From: Filosporella fistucella
Lineage: Eukaryota > Ascomycota > Leotiomycetes > Helotiales
Assembly: GCA_030077755.1 (NCBI GenBank)
Contig: JAQJZZ010000011.1
Span: 992,001 to 1,056,000, forward strand
Length of the DNA: 64,000 bases
Direction of reading: 5' to 3'
Shown here: one piece after another, positions 50,133 to 63,100 of the stretch
Layout: every line of letters starts with the position of its first letter
Position numbering within the stretch: position 1 is the first letter of the stretch
Made by a program: the position numbers and the translations under genes
Notes under the pieces: generated by a model
The model's input: only the letters and a program-made list of their open reading frames with translations
Database searches by the model: none
What the model was told of the DNA's origin: nothing

Positions 50133-51191
50133 ATGTCTTCATCCAACCCCATTTTCAAAGCCGGTAACAATGCTTTTATCACCGGTGGAGCATCAGGTAT
50201 TGGACTCGCACTCGCGACAAAGCTAGCGGGGTATGGTATGAATGTTATTATCGCGGACAACAATGCCGCGAATCTGAGGGAGGCGAAGAAGAGTATGAAA
50301 GGGAATGTGGAGACGGTGGAGATGGATGTTAGTAAAGTGGAGGAATTTGAAAAGGTTAAGGTGAGCTTGAAGTTTCTTAGGACAGTGTGTGCCTGTGGTT
50401 GGCAGAGAGAGGGTGGGTATTCAGTAGAGGGGAGCTATATGGGCCGTTCTCAGAATCGGGATGAATCTCAAGACCGAGGCTGATTCCCTCTCACAACCCA
50501 CCCTACCGATCTGAAAACCTCCAGCATGAATACCAATCTAATCAAACCTCAGACCCTCATTCAAAATTCGTACTCAGGCAAACTCTCTCTCCTTGCCCTA
50601 AACGCCGGCATAGGCTTAAAGGGAACCTGGACCGACATAGCTTACTTCCAAACCATAATTTCTGTGAACCTCTTCGGCGTCATAAACGGCCTCTCTCTCC
50701 TGCCTCTCATCACAGACTCCTCTTCTGCTTCTTCTCCCGCAAGTGTCATCATAACAGGCTCCAAACAAGGCATCACCAATCCGCCCGGAAACGCAGCTTA
50801 CAATGCTTCCAAAGCAGCTGTCAAGACACTAGCTGAACATCTCTCTTTTGATCTTGCCAAAAGCTCACCGAGTACATCGGTTCACTTGCTAGTCCCAGGA
50901 TGGACGTTCACGGGGTTATCGGGCAATCAGCCTTTTGCGCAGGGTACGGAGAAGAAGGAAAAGCCGGCTGGAGCGTGGAGTCCTGACCAGGTGGTCGAGT
51001 TTTTAGAAAAGAAGATGGGAGAAGGGAAGTTTTATGTGATTTGTCCTGATAATGATGTTACGGAGGAAACGGATAAGAAGAGGATGTTATGGGGGGCAGA
51101 GGATGTGGTGAAGGGTAGACCGCCGTTGACTAGGTGGAGGGAGGAGTTTAAGGGTGAACATGAGGAGTGGATGAAGAATACCAAGATCTGA
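50133..51191 (+). CDS. Short-chain dehydrogenase/reductase (SDR, Rossmann fold)
   Basis: Exons 50133-50360 and 50553-51191 are joined across a 192 bp intron (gtgagc..acctcag, with ctaatc before it). This gives about 288 residues from MSSSNPIF. Classical SDR marks are the NAD(P)-binding TGGASGIG near residue 16-23, the acidic turn IADN, EMDVSK, LNAG, the catalytic Ser in IITGSKQG, and YNASK. Asp at the end of beta 2 (IADN) suggests NAD rather than NADP. Substrate cannot be predicted. An in-frame ATG at 49956 would add 59 residues that are basic and free of acidic residues, like a mitochondrial presequence. I keep the shorter start because the SDR domain is complete there. The gene ends 168 bp from the convergent RAV1 end. 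Confidence 0.88.
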
Positions 51192-51359
51192 AATAGGGGA
51201 CATGTTAGAGATTAAAACAACGATGTGATTCAATTGCATGCTAATTATACGTTGTTACAAAAACGACATCGCACCTAGCCCGTCAATCACCGAATCCAAA
51301 TCCAGCGGCCGAAGGGTATCGAGTCCCAGAACGCCAATTATGCTACAACCGTACTAAAA

Positions 51360-54300
51360 TCAAAATCCAAAACTATCTAACAATGAATTAGATTCCGGTT
51401 CTTCGAATACAGTTGGCGGCGGTTTGTGGCCCCCAGTTTTCATTTCCGGAATTGGCATCGTAGGCATGGGCATGTCGGCGACGACCAAGGAGGATCGACG
51501 ACGAAGCATAGCTCGCGGGTCTTGTCCACCGAGGGTTTTGAATACGGTGGGTGCTGGGAGGAGGAATTCCCAGTTGCGAACTAGGATCATTAGTCTATGT
51601 GTAAGGCGCTTTTGAGACTGACATACCAAGGTCTAAAGCAAGAAGATCGCAACCCATTCGGTCATATAACCGGGCATTATGCAGTACGAATGCCCATTCG
51701 ACTTTGGGTGTGATCTTTGAAGCTCCCCGAAGGGTTTGGAGAGTCTTCTGTCGTAATTGCGAGTAGAATATGACGAGAGCAGGATCGTCGGTTAAGAATA
51801 GTCTTGCTTGCATGTCTGGTGATTGAGGAGTCTCAAGAAGGGTATACACGGGTGACTGAGAACATTAGGAATCGATCAAAGCCTGAATTCAGAAACTTAC
51901 AATCAGAGCTCGGACTGCCATATCTCTCCGATGTAGCATCCAGAACGCCCACGAAGCAAGCCATCGATTTCCCTCTTGAGCAGCAAGCGGAAGAACCTTT
52001 TCCTCTAGGAGTTCCTTCAGTACCGGTCCTCTCTCACCTTCATACACTCTTGTGACTGCAATGGCAAGTTGAAGGTCTTTGAGCTGATTCAAGATCACAT
52101 TGACAGCATCTCTCAAGCAGTCTGCCAATAAGAAGAACGCTGCAGCGTATTCTAATCATGTTTAGCGAGGGGCAATGTATGATTTCTGGAAGGAACTCAC
52201 CATATCTATGCTTCCCAAGAAGGGCATACGCATTCTTCATAGCGGCTGTTTTCCATTTCTTGTCCTGGAAATTATTGGACAGAAGTCTGATCGTTGCAGC
52301 CTGCTCCCTGTTCCAAGCAGCCATGCGCCAGAGCCCCTGGAGGACTGTCTTTTTCTTCAAGGCAAGGTAGAAGAGACTGCAATCCACAGGATTCTTCATA
52401 TCACTCTTGGTGTACTCGTTTCGAGCAATGACCTCGAATTGAGCTTTCTATCAAAATGGTCAGTGATCTGAAGATATAGAAGTATTGTTGTTAACCATAC
52501 CAAAGCATTAGTGTCTGTCATCCACATGAATATGCCGCTTTCTCTAGCGTGTTCCCATAGCATTTTGCCATGGAACTGGTTCGATACCATATCGGCTAGG
52601 ATATCCTGGCTGTTGCTATGATATGCCCAGTTAATCTCTCTCCAGGACAGCAAGACTTCATTTGTTCGACCTCGATGCAGGGCATGCTGCCTGAAAAAGA
52701 GCATGTATCTTGCTGCATTGTCATCCATTGACCGTCGCTGTTTCTCGACAATTGCGACACATTCAACAATGTCAGCTAAATGTATCTGCTCTTGTCTTGA
52801 AAGTTGAGGCAGTGCGACTTTGGTGAGCTTTTCGTTGATTGCAGCTGCAACACTTTCAGTCACTGTCTCGACCTCTTCCTCGTCATCTGAAAAATTGCCA
52901 AATGACCTAGAGACTTTGTTCACGACTGCTGATGAGGTCACCTGTAGTAATTAGCGATAATATTGGGATTCTGCAGAAACAATACTGCTCACCTTGCTTG
53001 GCATATAGAATTGCTCCAGGTCCATGCCAAGATGATTTTCTATAATATCACCTTCCACATAAAACTTCAAAGTTTTATATAAGGCAAGAAGGACGTGCTG
53101 AACGAGGGCACTCTTGCCTGCCAACGTACATTGCCCCAAGAATTGAGGATGATATACTGGTAGCGGTCCATTGAATCTGGTCACCACATGGAAAAGATCC
53201 AAAGCAGGCTTGCGGTGTGGAAGTCCAAGGCTTGCTACAACAGGGGCTGAAGGATCAACTTCTTTGTCGAACACAAACAGTTGATTCCCAGCACCAATAA
53301 TAAGATTGCCACCGCCGAGCCATGTTGAGTCTCCAATCGGATGAGGCGTCAAGTCTCTGATATTGAACTCTCTAATAGATGCCCATGCCGGACCTTTGTT
53401 GAGATAATCATAGCGCATTTGAGCAAGGAGAATGATTCGGAAACGGAATCCGACAGCGAGGATAGATTGATCATCAGGAGTGGAAGTCCAATCCAGATCC
53501 TGGATAGTATCTTGTTCATAGTCCTGAGAGAACTCCAGCTGGGCTCCTCGAACGTCCCAGATGGTCAATTCAGATCTATTAGAGTTTACCAACGCCGCTT
53601 TTCGAATAGAGCTTCCACTGGCAAGGGCTGGCTCGCTGATACCAGTGTCAACCGAGCAGGTCTGCAACCAATCCACCTTCTGGTTCTTCATATCAATTCT
53701 GGCAGTCCAGGAGCGAAGAACCCCAGAGTGTGTATACGAAATGGCAATATCCCTCGCAAAGGTGTCAAGAAACCCAGTCATAACTGGAGGAGACCCAGCT
53801 GGATCAACAGGAAGAACATAAGACAAATCGTCTTCATCGCCGAGATCAAAACGACAAAACTCACGTACAGATGTCTCGTCGTAGCCATTACTCTTCACTA
53901 GGCTAGGCCGTCGTTGAGGAAGTCGGATTTCCCAGACAATTCCTTTCATCTTAGAAGTGACCGTAGCTACATGAGCAATCGGACCCTCTTTCACATCTTC
54001 CGGGAGCATGAGGATGCAAAGAGGCTTGCCAGGTATCGAGTACTCACAACTTGCGAGCAGCTTAGCTTCGATTGAGCGAGTGTCCCAAAGGACAATCCTC
54101 GAGTGATGTAAGAATATGACGAAATTTCCCTTTCTCATCACACATATCCTATGGATATGCTCCTTCTCTGGAATCAAGCTTTGGCGGAAAACCGACGTCC
54201 CATCTTTTAGGTCCATATGTTTCCACACAATACTTTCATTACCATCTGTCCGAGAAACAACAGCTCGCCCACTCACGTTACGGACAATCTTCTTAATGCT

Positions 54301-55651
54301 GTCAGAATGACCCGTCCATATTGCTTTCTGAACAAATCGGTCCCGCCGTGGTGACGGATCAAATAGGTCTGCAACATTGCTTTCATAATATTCGATTCTT
54401 CCGTCGAAGTGATGAACGAGGAGATTAAGACCCCCTGCAGAGTTATTGCAGTAGTTGTAAAATTGGACATAGCTCTCTGCGTTCCCCTCTGAAGTTGGCA
54501 AATCAAGATTCAGACCATCGACATGTGCGATATTAAAGATGTTGGTCGTCTGCCGTGCTTTGCAGCCCACATTCTCTAGACCCCAGGCAGACATATGTCC
54601 ACACTCGTCTAAGACTACACAGACTTCTGGGCTTCGATTCGCTACCTCTATTAAATGTGTGAGGGCATGCTCATCCTGATCCCCGCTTCCTTTCGTCTGA
54701 ACAGCATGCTCGGTAGCTAGCATGAAATCTCTCCCATCAATTATGAATGCAGACCGCAGATTGGATGTCTTGAAAGGGAGGCCTCGTGGTTGTATGGATT
54801 CCTTCAGATCGATTTGTCCCCATAGTTGTAGCAGTTGCAAGGCATGTGGATCAGTAGCAGCCCATATTCTCAAGACATTGTCGGCACATATTGTGTAAAG
54901 CACATTATCAATCGTTTGGTCTACCGAGTACGGTCGTTTCCAATGCATGTTCGTCACTGTAGCAGGATGGGGAAGATAACTGAAATCGAAACGTGTGTCA
55001 TCGGAACCAAAAGATAGTCTCCTCCATATCTTCACTAGACGGTCGTATTTCCCAGTTGAAGCAATATAGGCTGAGTCGTAGGAAAAGTTGGCGAATTTGA
55101 CTGGATTTGCTAGTTGTTTCTTCCATATCAACTGTGGGGTATCCAAAGTTGAGTACAGCGTGAGCCATATATTTCCAACTAGCAGATCCTCTGCTAAGCC
55201 CCATGACAGTGTTGTATTAGAATCGGACGAGTGCTCATCGATCGTGAAGCTATTTTGTAGGGACCACTACGGGCAGTCAGTCGGCTGGCATAACCATAAT
55301 TTTTTTGGAAATTGCAAAGAACCTTCAAAGCGTCCTCCCCCTGCCCATAAGGCTTATAAACTCGAACACTAGATCCGGCGCATGCCGCTATCTTTCCAGA
55401 CGTCTCGTCAATGGCAATGGCATCGAGATGTTCGTCCGCGTCATCGTAAATAGTTTGCAGAATCGAGTCTGGGCCAGTAAGCACAACGAAGGCATTCCCA
55501 GTAATGTAAGCCTAGATTATTGTCAGCAAAATATGAATCTGCAGAGCTGTAGGGGATATTATGGCTTTACAATAAGACGTCTGCTCTCCCAGTACGCGGT
55601 GCAGACAGCTTGGAGCTGTCCCCGTGGCTTTCCTGGAAGCACGGCTCGCAT
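51360..55651 (-). CDS. RAV1: RAVE complex subunit Rav1 (V-ATPase assembly regulator)
   Basis: Eight exons on the minus strand: 55651-55571, 55511-55323, 55266-52993, 52941-52501, 52447-52201, 52151-51901, 51855-51627 and 51580-51360. All introns are 45-59 bp and the product is about 1310 residues. The start MRAVLPGKPRGQLQ leads directly into beta-propeller blades (AYITGNAFVVLTGPD; IAACAGSSVRVYKPYGQGED; YIASTGKYDRLVKIW). WD-type blades continue to about residue 650. The Rav1-specific C-terminal domain follows, with LWGQIDLKESIQP earlier, QFEVIARNEYTKSD across an exon junction, and NPVDCSLFYLALKKKTVLQG then LWRMAAWNRE. Rav1 forms RAVE with Rav2 and Skp1 and reassembles V1 onto Vo of the vacuolar proton ATPase. 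The C-terminal tail is Pro/Met-rich. The gene carries the most introns in the window. Confidence 0.94.
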
Positions 55652-56167
55652 ACTATCGACTAAAGCGTAGCATAATTCCCTGGTTGATTATTTGAGAGAG
55701 ATCCGCAGCTCGAGGTAATTATGAACCCAGAACTGTTGATTTAAGACGATCAGTTGGAAGTTGTGTTTAATTTGTCTCCTGTGGGATGATTCCGTCGCCT
55801 TGCTGGTGAGGCTGCACACGAGTCAAAATCAGGCCAATCAGCATCGAAGACTGGGAAATGCATTAAATGGAGCGCGTTTATGGAAGGTCATGGGAGTTCA
55901 ATATTTTAATACCGACTAGCGAAGTAATGGTTTCTCGGATTCACAATTTAATCACACCTCTGTAGTCATAGAATATGAACATGATAAGCTCCTCTTATCA
56001 TTCACGAACAGCTTAACCCCTATTCGCCCATCTTGCAACGCCTTTTGCATGCATACATCCCATGAAAAAGGAATTATCCAATACATGCACCTACAAAACG
56101 CCATGCTTCGAACCTATTGAACCCACCCAGTCATGTACCATAAACGCCATCGCTATGAGCCACCCGA
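55652..56167. other. Intergenic region between RAV1 start and the Sfi1-repeat gene end
   Basis: About 515 bp contain the RAV1 promoter. No open frame or RNA gene is supported. Confidence 0.4.
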
Positions 56168-59100
56168 TTATTGATCGTTATTCATGCTCGTTTCGGGGAT
56201 ATCTGCAAAACCACCTCCCATGCCTAAAGTACTCCTTCCTAGCCCTCTTCGCGGAGGGGGCAAAGCTCCCCCTGACCATTGTGCCCGAAGGTGGCGTTCG
56301 AATGGTGTAGATAATGGCGCTTTAGGAGTTGTAGAATATCTTGAGGCAACGGCCATAACCCGTTCCGACCTCTTTGACGGGGTGCTCAAGTAGCCGGGTA
56401 GTGGTGTAGATGCCGCAGCCACATCTATCTCCTTCGCCCATTGTTCTATATCCGCCTCTTCTCCAAATTCCGACCATGTCTCTGCCCTCGCCGTATTGTC
56501 CAAGTGAGTCGTACTCGACACTACTACACGCTCTACTGGCCTCAATTGTAAAGCCTTCTGATGCCAGTAGGTGAATATCTTCCGGAAATTCCTCTTTGCA
56601 TTCTTCTCTCGGACATCTAAAGCAGTGTTTGTTTTAGCTCGCACCTGCAGTGCTTGAAGATTCCATTTCTTCAAAACACGGCTCTGCTGTTGTTCCTCGT
56701 AACTGGCTGCGGCCTCATTGTCAAGGGCACGGAAGACTTCCGAGCGATCCTTCCAAACTGTAAACTGTTTCCTGAGAACATAATCTCGGCATATGCTCTC
56801 GAGTTCTGCAATTTCCTCGGCCCGTGCACGCCAACGATCGAACACCTCCATCCCGATAATAACGTCCTTGTTATGGCGAACATCAAGTGCTTGCGCGTGC
56901 AGGTCCAAGGTATGAAGTGTTTTGCGCCGCCAGTTCTGAAATACCCCTCTGGCCAAATTCATTCTAGCCGTCCTTCGAACTTGCCCGTATGCAACTTTCC
57001 GTTTTTCACGCTTCGCAGCCTCGGTGGAAGCCTTCCAGCTTTTCAAAGTCTTTGAGGCGAGAAGGAAGTAGTCCGCATCACGAGCCCACTGCTGCAACTT
57101 TTGGACATGCTGTAACTTCTCTGCCCAGTTCGAAACGACTCCTTGAAGCAGACGGGGTTGGTAAAGTTCTCTTGCAACAAGCTCCGACTGTTGTATAGTA
57201 CCCATCCGAGAATACCATTGACGTAAAACCAGATTTTGAGCTTTCTGCGCGGCAAACGAAAACGCAATGTCTTCTTGCTCCCACCTATGCTCTCGTGATT
57301 CACGCATTCTATTTTTCCAAACTTGCAAGATTTGGTAACAGTCTCTCTTCATTCGCCAGTTTTGGCAATCTTTCACTTTCCGCAGTACGTTCCAACTGTG
57401 CAGCGACTGCTGAACAACCCGGCGATTGACTATGGCTTCAACTTGCAGAGCGCGAAATTTGAGCCGCCAATGGGTTAATGCTTCTCGGAGTATTTTGACA
57501 CGGTCAGTTCCCTCTGCCAATTTCTCTAGTCGTGTACGATGTGCCCAGACTCTTAAACTATCTCGTAGCAACCGCTTTTCAACCTCTGTCTGAATCGTGA
57601 TTTTAGCTGGTATCACTCCCGTCTCGTGTCGCCACTTCTTCAAGAGCTTGCCACAAACTCGATTTATGTAGTATTGGTCGGCTTCCTGGTCTTGCCGTAC
57701 TCGGATTTCCGTCTTCGTTCGCCAGGCGGTCCATACGTTCCATACGAGTGAAAATTGCCGATGTTCGGTTGCAATTCGATTATTCTCCCAGCTATTGTGT
57801 GAAGCTAATATCCAGAGAAATGTGGTGCGTCTCTTCAAAGTCTCCGCCCACCAAGCCGTTGCTTTGAGACTCCACAGGTTATGTATCCATTGCTTATACA
57901 CGCGCTCAACGAGATTTCCCTGGTATTGCTGAACAGCTAAAAAGTTGTTTTCTGCAACAGATAAATGGTGCTGTTTCCAGGCGGCGAAAAACTTCTTCAA
58001 AACCTGACGGCGGACTTTAAGCTCATTCACTGCTGTGATATCCCTCCAAGCATTAAAAATCCTAGTTCTAATGATGTGTCTCCGAGCCAGTGCCGTCCGT
58101 TGTACCTGCTCATTGGCACAACTTGCCCAATGGGTGAAAGCAACATGTAGCAAGTACAGATCTCTTGCTCTTGATGCCCTCACCTCCAGGTGAACATAGA
58201 ATCTGCGCGTTTCAATCTGTTTGTGTTGTTCCGCCGCCTCGTTTCGCCACATATCAAACGCCGATCTGAGAAGTACACGCTCATCATGATTTACGGCCGC
58301 GGCATCAAGGGCGCCACTTCTCTTGTGAAGTTGCAATGCTTTGCATTTCCACGCTCCAAGTTCTCGTCTAGCAACTGACTCGATGCGGTGCTTCAAAAAT
58401 AAAGCAGCTTTGATCTCCAGAATTGTTTTCGTTTCATCGTTTGGCTGCGAATAGTCTGAATATAGCACAAGGCCTCTGTTCGTCTCGCCTTCTAGGACTG
58501 ACGTGACGGCTGTGAGCTCGCTCTCCGCTTGGTAGCCTTCTGATTCCGAATATGAAGTTATTTTAGGTGACGCCGGTCGTTCAGGTCTTGCAGCATTGAG
58601 GTGCCTTCGAATTCGCATACTAGCATGAGTAGAGACCGACCTACCACGGCCTCGACGTTGTTCTTCTTGTCCTGCTGCTAACCAGGCTCCGACATTATTT
58701 TGGGTGCTATTGCCGCTGATCGGCTGCAGCTGTGGACTTGGTGGAGGGGGTCTGTTGATTGTTGGTAGAGGTTCTTGCAAGATGCGCTTGTCCACTCCAT
58801 TTTTGTATTTGAGTTGGGAGATAGAAGAGAAGGAGTTACGTCGTGTTCGCGGCTGGGAATGAGTGCCCAAGTTCCAGGCTGAGCTCTCTGAGTTGCGTCG
58901 CTGATGGATCCGAGGGTCTTCTTTCTCATCATGAGGGGGGCTTTTAATTGCCACCGTCTCGGTTTTTGGCTTCTGGTCCCCGAAGCGGTTCGACTGATCC
59001 GTATCATCTTGATGGTCGAACTCGATTTCAATTCCCATTCGCGCAAGTACCCTCTCGAATTTTTCATAAAATGTTCCTGGGCCACGCTGGCCGCCAATCT

Positions 59101-59387
59101 TGAAGAGAACTCTTGCATATCGATTATCATGATCTGTCTCGCGTCCAAGTCTGTTGAATATATCGTAGTAAGCGGAGAATAACGCGTTGGTAGGAAGTTT
59201 CTCGCGCTCGGGGAGGTTTGGAAATAGCGCCTCCGCAAGGACGACGATGTCATGTAAAAGCTCGATATCTTGTGCCACAAGTCAGTTTCTGGGAAGATAT
59301 GTTGCAATGCGACTGACCTTCATTGCTATAGTATGGCTCCGAATATTGTTCTCCAATGGATGGGGAAGGGCTTCCTGGTGGAGGCAT
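56168..59387 (-). CDS. SFI1: Sfi1-repeat spindle pole body protein
   Basis: On the minus strand exon 1 is 59387-59318 and exon 2 is 59268-56168, with a 49 bp intron (gtcagt..cacaag), for about 1056 residues. The start MPPPGSPSPSIGEQ joins in phase to EDIELLHDIV. A helical N-terminal domain (~25-120) and a disordered linker precede a continuous helix from about residue 370 to 980. That helix carries roughly 20 repeats with a tryptophan in the pattern L..F..W, for example LRSAFDMWRNEA, LKKFFAAWKQHH, LREALTHWRLKF and ARGVFQNWRRKT, spaced about 30-38 residues. These are Sfi1 centrin-binding repeats; Sfi1 with Cdc31 centrin forms the half-bridge that seeds spindle pole body duplication. The C-terminal 80 residues contain several TP sites with basic neighbours (TPSKR, TPK). 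Confidence 0.92.
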
Positions 59388-59730
59388 CTAGAGGAAGGCA
59401 TTCGGTATGACCATTGAATTCCTTTTTCTTAGACGTCGCATAATGGTGATTATTCAGATGAGCCTGTAGGCAATAATTCTTTGATGTCGCGTTGAAAGAA
59501 AAACCTCCATATTATGATGAGATGGGTGTGTTCAATGTACGCGCCGTGACTAATTCGCGATTGGAGGTCGAATTGGAGTTCCGAGAGCCAGTAGCTGAAA
59601 ATGCGCTAATCTTAATTTGAACTAGCTTAAAATACAGTCGATCTTGAATCATCAACCCTCATCCTCATGGGCACCTTTTCGCCTGTTTATCATCTGTTTA
59701 ACACCTGCGTCATCTATACGGCATATAAGA
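59388..59730. promoter_or_regulatory. Short bidirectional promoter between the Sfi1-repeat gene and the NDUFAF8-like gene
   Basis: These 343 bp separate two divergent starts and so must serve both genes. The sequence is AT-rich with no obvious repeat. GCATATAAGA just before the + strand ATG is too close to that ATG to be its TATA box unless the leader is almost absent. Confidence 0.5.
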
Positions 59731-60009
59731 ATGCCTTCTAGGACAAGACCGATTGAGAAATTTGCTCAAGCTGTTGCCAAGTGCTCAGCCGAGGTAAGAT
59801 TCGATATTTCTTGGTGAACTTGATCAATTTTAATGTTTTGCAGGCATCTGTCTATGGCAAATGTGTTGTTGCGGACTACAATTCCGTTCACAAGGATAAA
59901 TGTCTCACAGAATTTCTAAGACTGAAGAATTGCTACATAGTAGGTTCATACAGGAGATTGTTTTATCACTTTACTGACGAGTAAATAGGCTGCTGCTAAG
60001 AAATCGTAA
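59731..60009 (+). CDS. Twin-CX9C protein, NDUFAF8-like complex I assembly factor
   Basis: Three small exons, 59731-59793, 59844-59939 and 59989-60009, with introns of 50 and 48 bp, give 59 residues from MPSRTRPIEKF to AAAKKS. There are exactly four cysteines in two pairs, CSAEASVYGKC and CLTEFLRLKNC, each with nine residues between. This is the twin CX9C helical hairpin imported by the Mia40 route into the mitochondrial intermembrane space. The flanking (A)AKCSAEA.YGKC and C.EF..L..C..AAAKK agree with human NDUFAF8 (C17orf89), which stabilises NDUFAF5 during complex I assembly. A generic CHCH protein is the alternative. It is easily missed because no exon exceeds 96 nt. It converges on ILS1 with 139 bp between stop codons. 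Confidence 0.85.
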
Positions 60010-60148
60010 TGAGAATCATTTCATTGACGAACCTTGCTACTTTTGCCCTCTCTCGGGATTGATCGCTCTATTGAGGAAAATCTTTTGGTAGACTTGAAAG
60101 CAGTACATGAAGTTGCAAAATCATAATGCTTTGGACTAAAATTCCTCA

Positions 60149-63100
60149 TCATAGCTTCAATAGCCTCAACAAAAACACCGCCTTCTGAATCTCCTGCTCT
60201 TCCTCCAAGATGATGCCCTCCTCCGGAGTATCTGGGATCTTTCCTTCGATTTCAGTGACAACGTGATGATCGATTGGCCGACGTAATGCCTTTTCGATGG
60301 CAGCAGATTGATTGGTAAAGGCGTCTGCGAGTCCAATATTGTCCGGATCACTCTTCACTTTGTATTCCATCTTGACATCGTCAGTAGGTTGCAGTCCTGC
60401 CTTCTTTCGGGCTCTCTGGACGCGGTTGATGATTTCACGCGCGAGGCCCTCATCCGCCAGTTCCGCATAAATCTCTGCATCGAGAATAGTAAGAACGTCG
60501 TCATCGGTGTTGGTCTCGAGGAACTTTGACGATTCGTCATCTTTCAGACCTCTCTTGACAACAAGATCACCATCCTCCAGCGTGATACCATCCACAAGTA
60601 TGGTTTTTTGCAACACAAATTGGTGAACTTGCTCGCTTGTCAAACCAGGTAATGCTTTCTTCACTTTTTGAACGTCTTTCTTCAGTTTCTTTCCTAGGAC
60701 TGGCCAATCCGCGGAGACGCTGTATTGAACATTGTACTTCGCCTCGTCCGAGGATAGCACCAAGTTCTGAATGTTGAGTTCCTCGGTGATATATCCCTCC
60801 AAAGATTTGACATCCTCTAAGTAAACAGGGTCTGGATGAATAACGATCAATGTCTTGAGAGGAGTTTTGAGACCAACGGTGCGTCGCTCGCGAGAGACTC
60901 TGGACAACTCGATAACACGCTGCATTCGCCCTACACGTCGCTCAATTTCGGCATCGAAAAGCTCTTCCCTGACATCGGGGAAGGGCAAGAAATGGACACT
61001 CCGAGAGTCTTCTCCTTGAAGGTTCTTTGGAATGTGTGGTAGTAGGCGTTGATAGATGGTATCAGTTATGAATGGCGTAAATGGTGCAAGGCCCTTGACG
61101 AGGGTGAATAGGACCTCAAACAGGGTATTGAGAGCATGCTGTGTATCATCGAGCCCGAGCTCACCCTTTAGACGCTTGCGGTTGAACCGAATGTACCAAT
61201 TCGTAGTATTGTCAATAAGGTCGAGGAGTCGAGGAACGACTGTGTAGAGTCGATAGCCTACACCAATTAGTGAAGACCTACACAAGATCCGGAGTGTTAC
61301 ATACCAGCCATCTCTTCGTTGACGAATTTCAGAAGACTCTGACAACTTGCAAGAATCCACCTATCCATAACGTTGGTATTTGTCGCTTCAGCCGCGGGAT
61401 CAAAGCAATAATCTATATTTTCGATCTTCTTCAGCATCGCAACTTGGCCTTCGAAGAACTTGTAACTGTTCCACAATGGCAGAAGCACCTTTGCGACGAC
61501 TTCTTTTACTCCAGCTTCTTTGAAGCGCAGTGGCTCGGCTCTCACGACTGGTGAATTGATCAAATATAGGCGAAGCGCATCCGAACCGTATTTACCCATC
61601 ACAATCCCAGGCTCGGGATAGTTCTTCAGTCTCTTCGACATCTTTTTCCCATCTTCGGCCAAAACCATGCCGTTGACGACACAATTCTTGAAAGGTGAAA
61701 CTCCGAATAAGTGAGTACCGAGGACGAGAAGCGTGTAAAACCAACCTCTGGTTTGGTCCAATCCTTCAGCAATGAAATCTCCGGGGAAGGATTTCTCGAA
61801 TTTGTCCTTATTTTCAAAGGGGTAATGTTGACTGGCGTAGGGCATGCTACCTGACTCGAACCAGCAGTCAAAGACTTCCTCAACTCGCTTCAATGTTCCT
61901 TTACCTTTCTTACTTGGAATCGTGATGTGATCAATTTTGTCTCTGTGAAGATCGGTAATTTCGCCTTCATAGCCGCTCAGCTCCTTGAGTTCTTCGATAC
62001 TACCGATACAAACCTTCTCCTCCAGGTCATCACTGACCCAGAGAGGAATTGGGGTACCCCAGTAGCGATTTCGAGAAACGTTCCAGTCACGAGCATTGGC
62101 TATCCAGCTCGCAAAACGCTTTTCCTTGACAAAAGATGGAACCCAGTGAGAACCTTCAATGTTTTTCAGCATTTGTGGCACAATCTCGGGCACTCGGATG
62201 AACCAAGATGGGACAGCTCTGTAGATGAGAGGAGTGTCAGATCGAGGGCACATGGGATAACTATGTCTGATCTGGGAATCAACCACCAATCTGCCTGTAC
62301 CTTTTAAGTACTTGATGATGGCTTTGTCGGCAGCTTTGACGTGAAGGCCAGCGAAGTCTCGTACTTGTGAAGTGAATATTCCTCGGTCATCGACGGGATT
62401 TGGGGGCGGGCGGTGCTCGCTGATGATACCATGCTCCATAGCAACATTGTAATCTTCTTCACCAAATGCAGGTGCTTGATGTACGATACCAACACCGCTG
62501 TCGTCGGTGACATAGTTCGCATTAAGAACCTTGAATCCATGATCTTTGAATTCCTCGTAGAAGTAGTCGAAAAGTGGTTCATATTTCCAGCCTAACATGT
62601 CACTACCCTTGATCTTCTCGACGATCTTGAATTTGGCCTTCTTAGGGTCTTTGTACAGGGTGCCCAGAAGCTTCTCCAATAATATATAGTTCTTTCCTGA
62701 GGCCTCATCATGGATCTTAACGTACTCGAAATTGGGGTGAGCAGCTAATCCGGTGTGAGAAGGCAGGGTCCATGGCGTGGTCGTCCAGGCAAGGAGACTA
62801 GTCGTGGGATCCGCCAGGAGTGGAAAAGATACAACCACGGCAGGATCTGTGATATCTTGGTAGTTTTGATTTGCTTCAAAATTACTGAGTGCTGATGTAA
62901 GCGCTGTTGAATATGGCATGACTCGATAACCTTGATAGACAGCTCCTTTGTCGAAGATTTGCTTGAACACCCACCACTCTGATTCCATAAATTTGGGATC
63001 CATAGTCTAGTCGAATAATTAGAAGGTCACATAAATATGCGGAGGGAAATTGTACCTTGTAATCATTATCGAAGTCAATCCACCGTCCAAGTCTGTCGAT

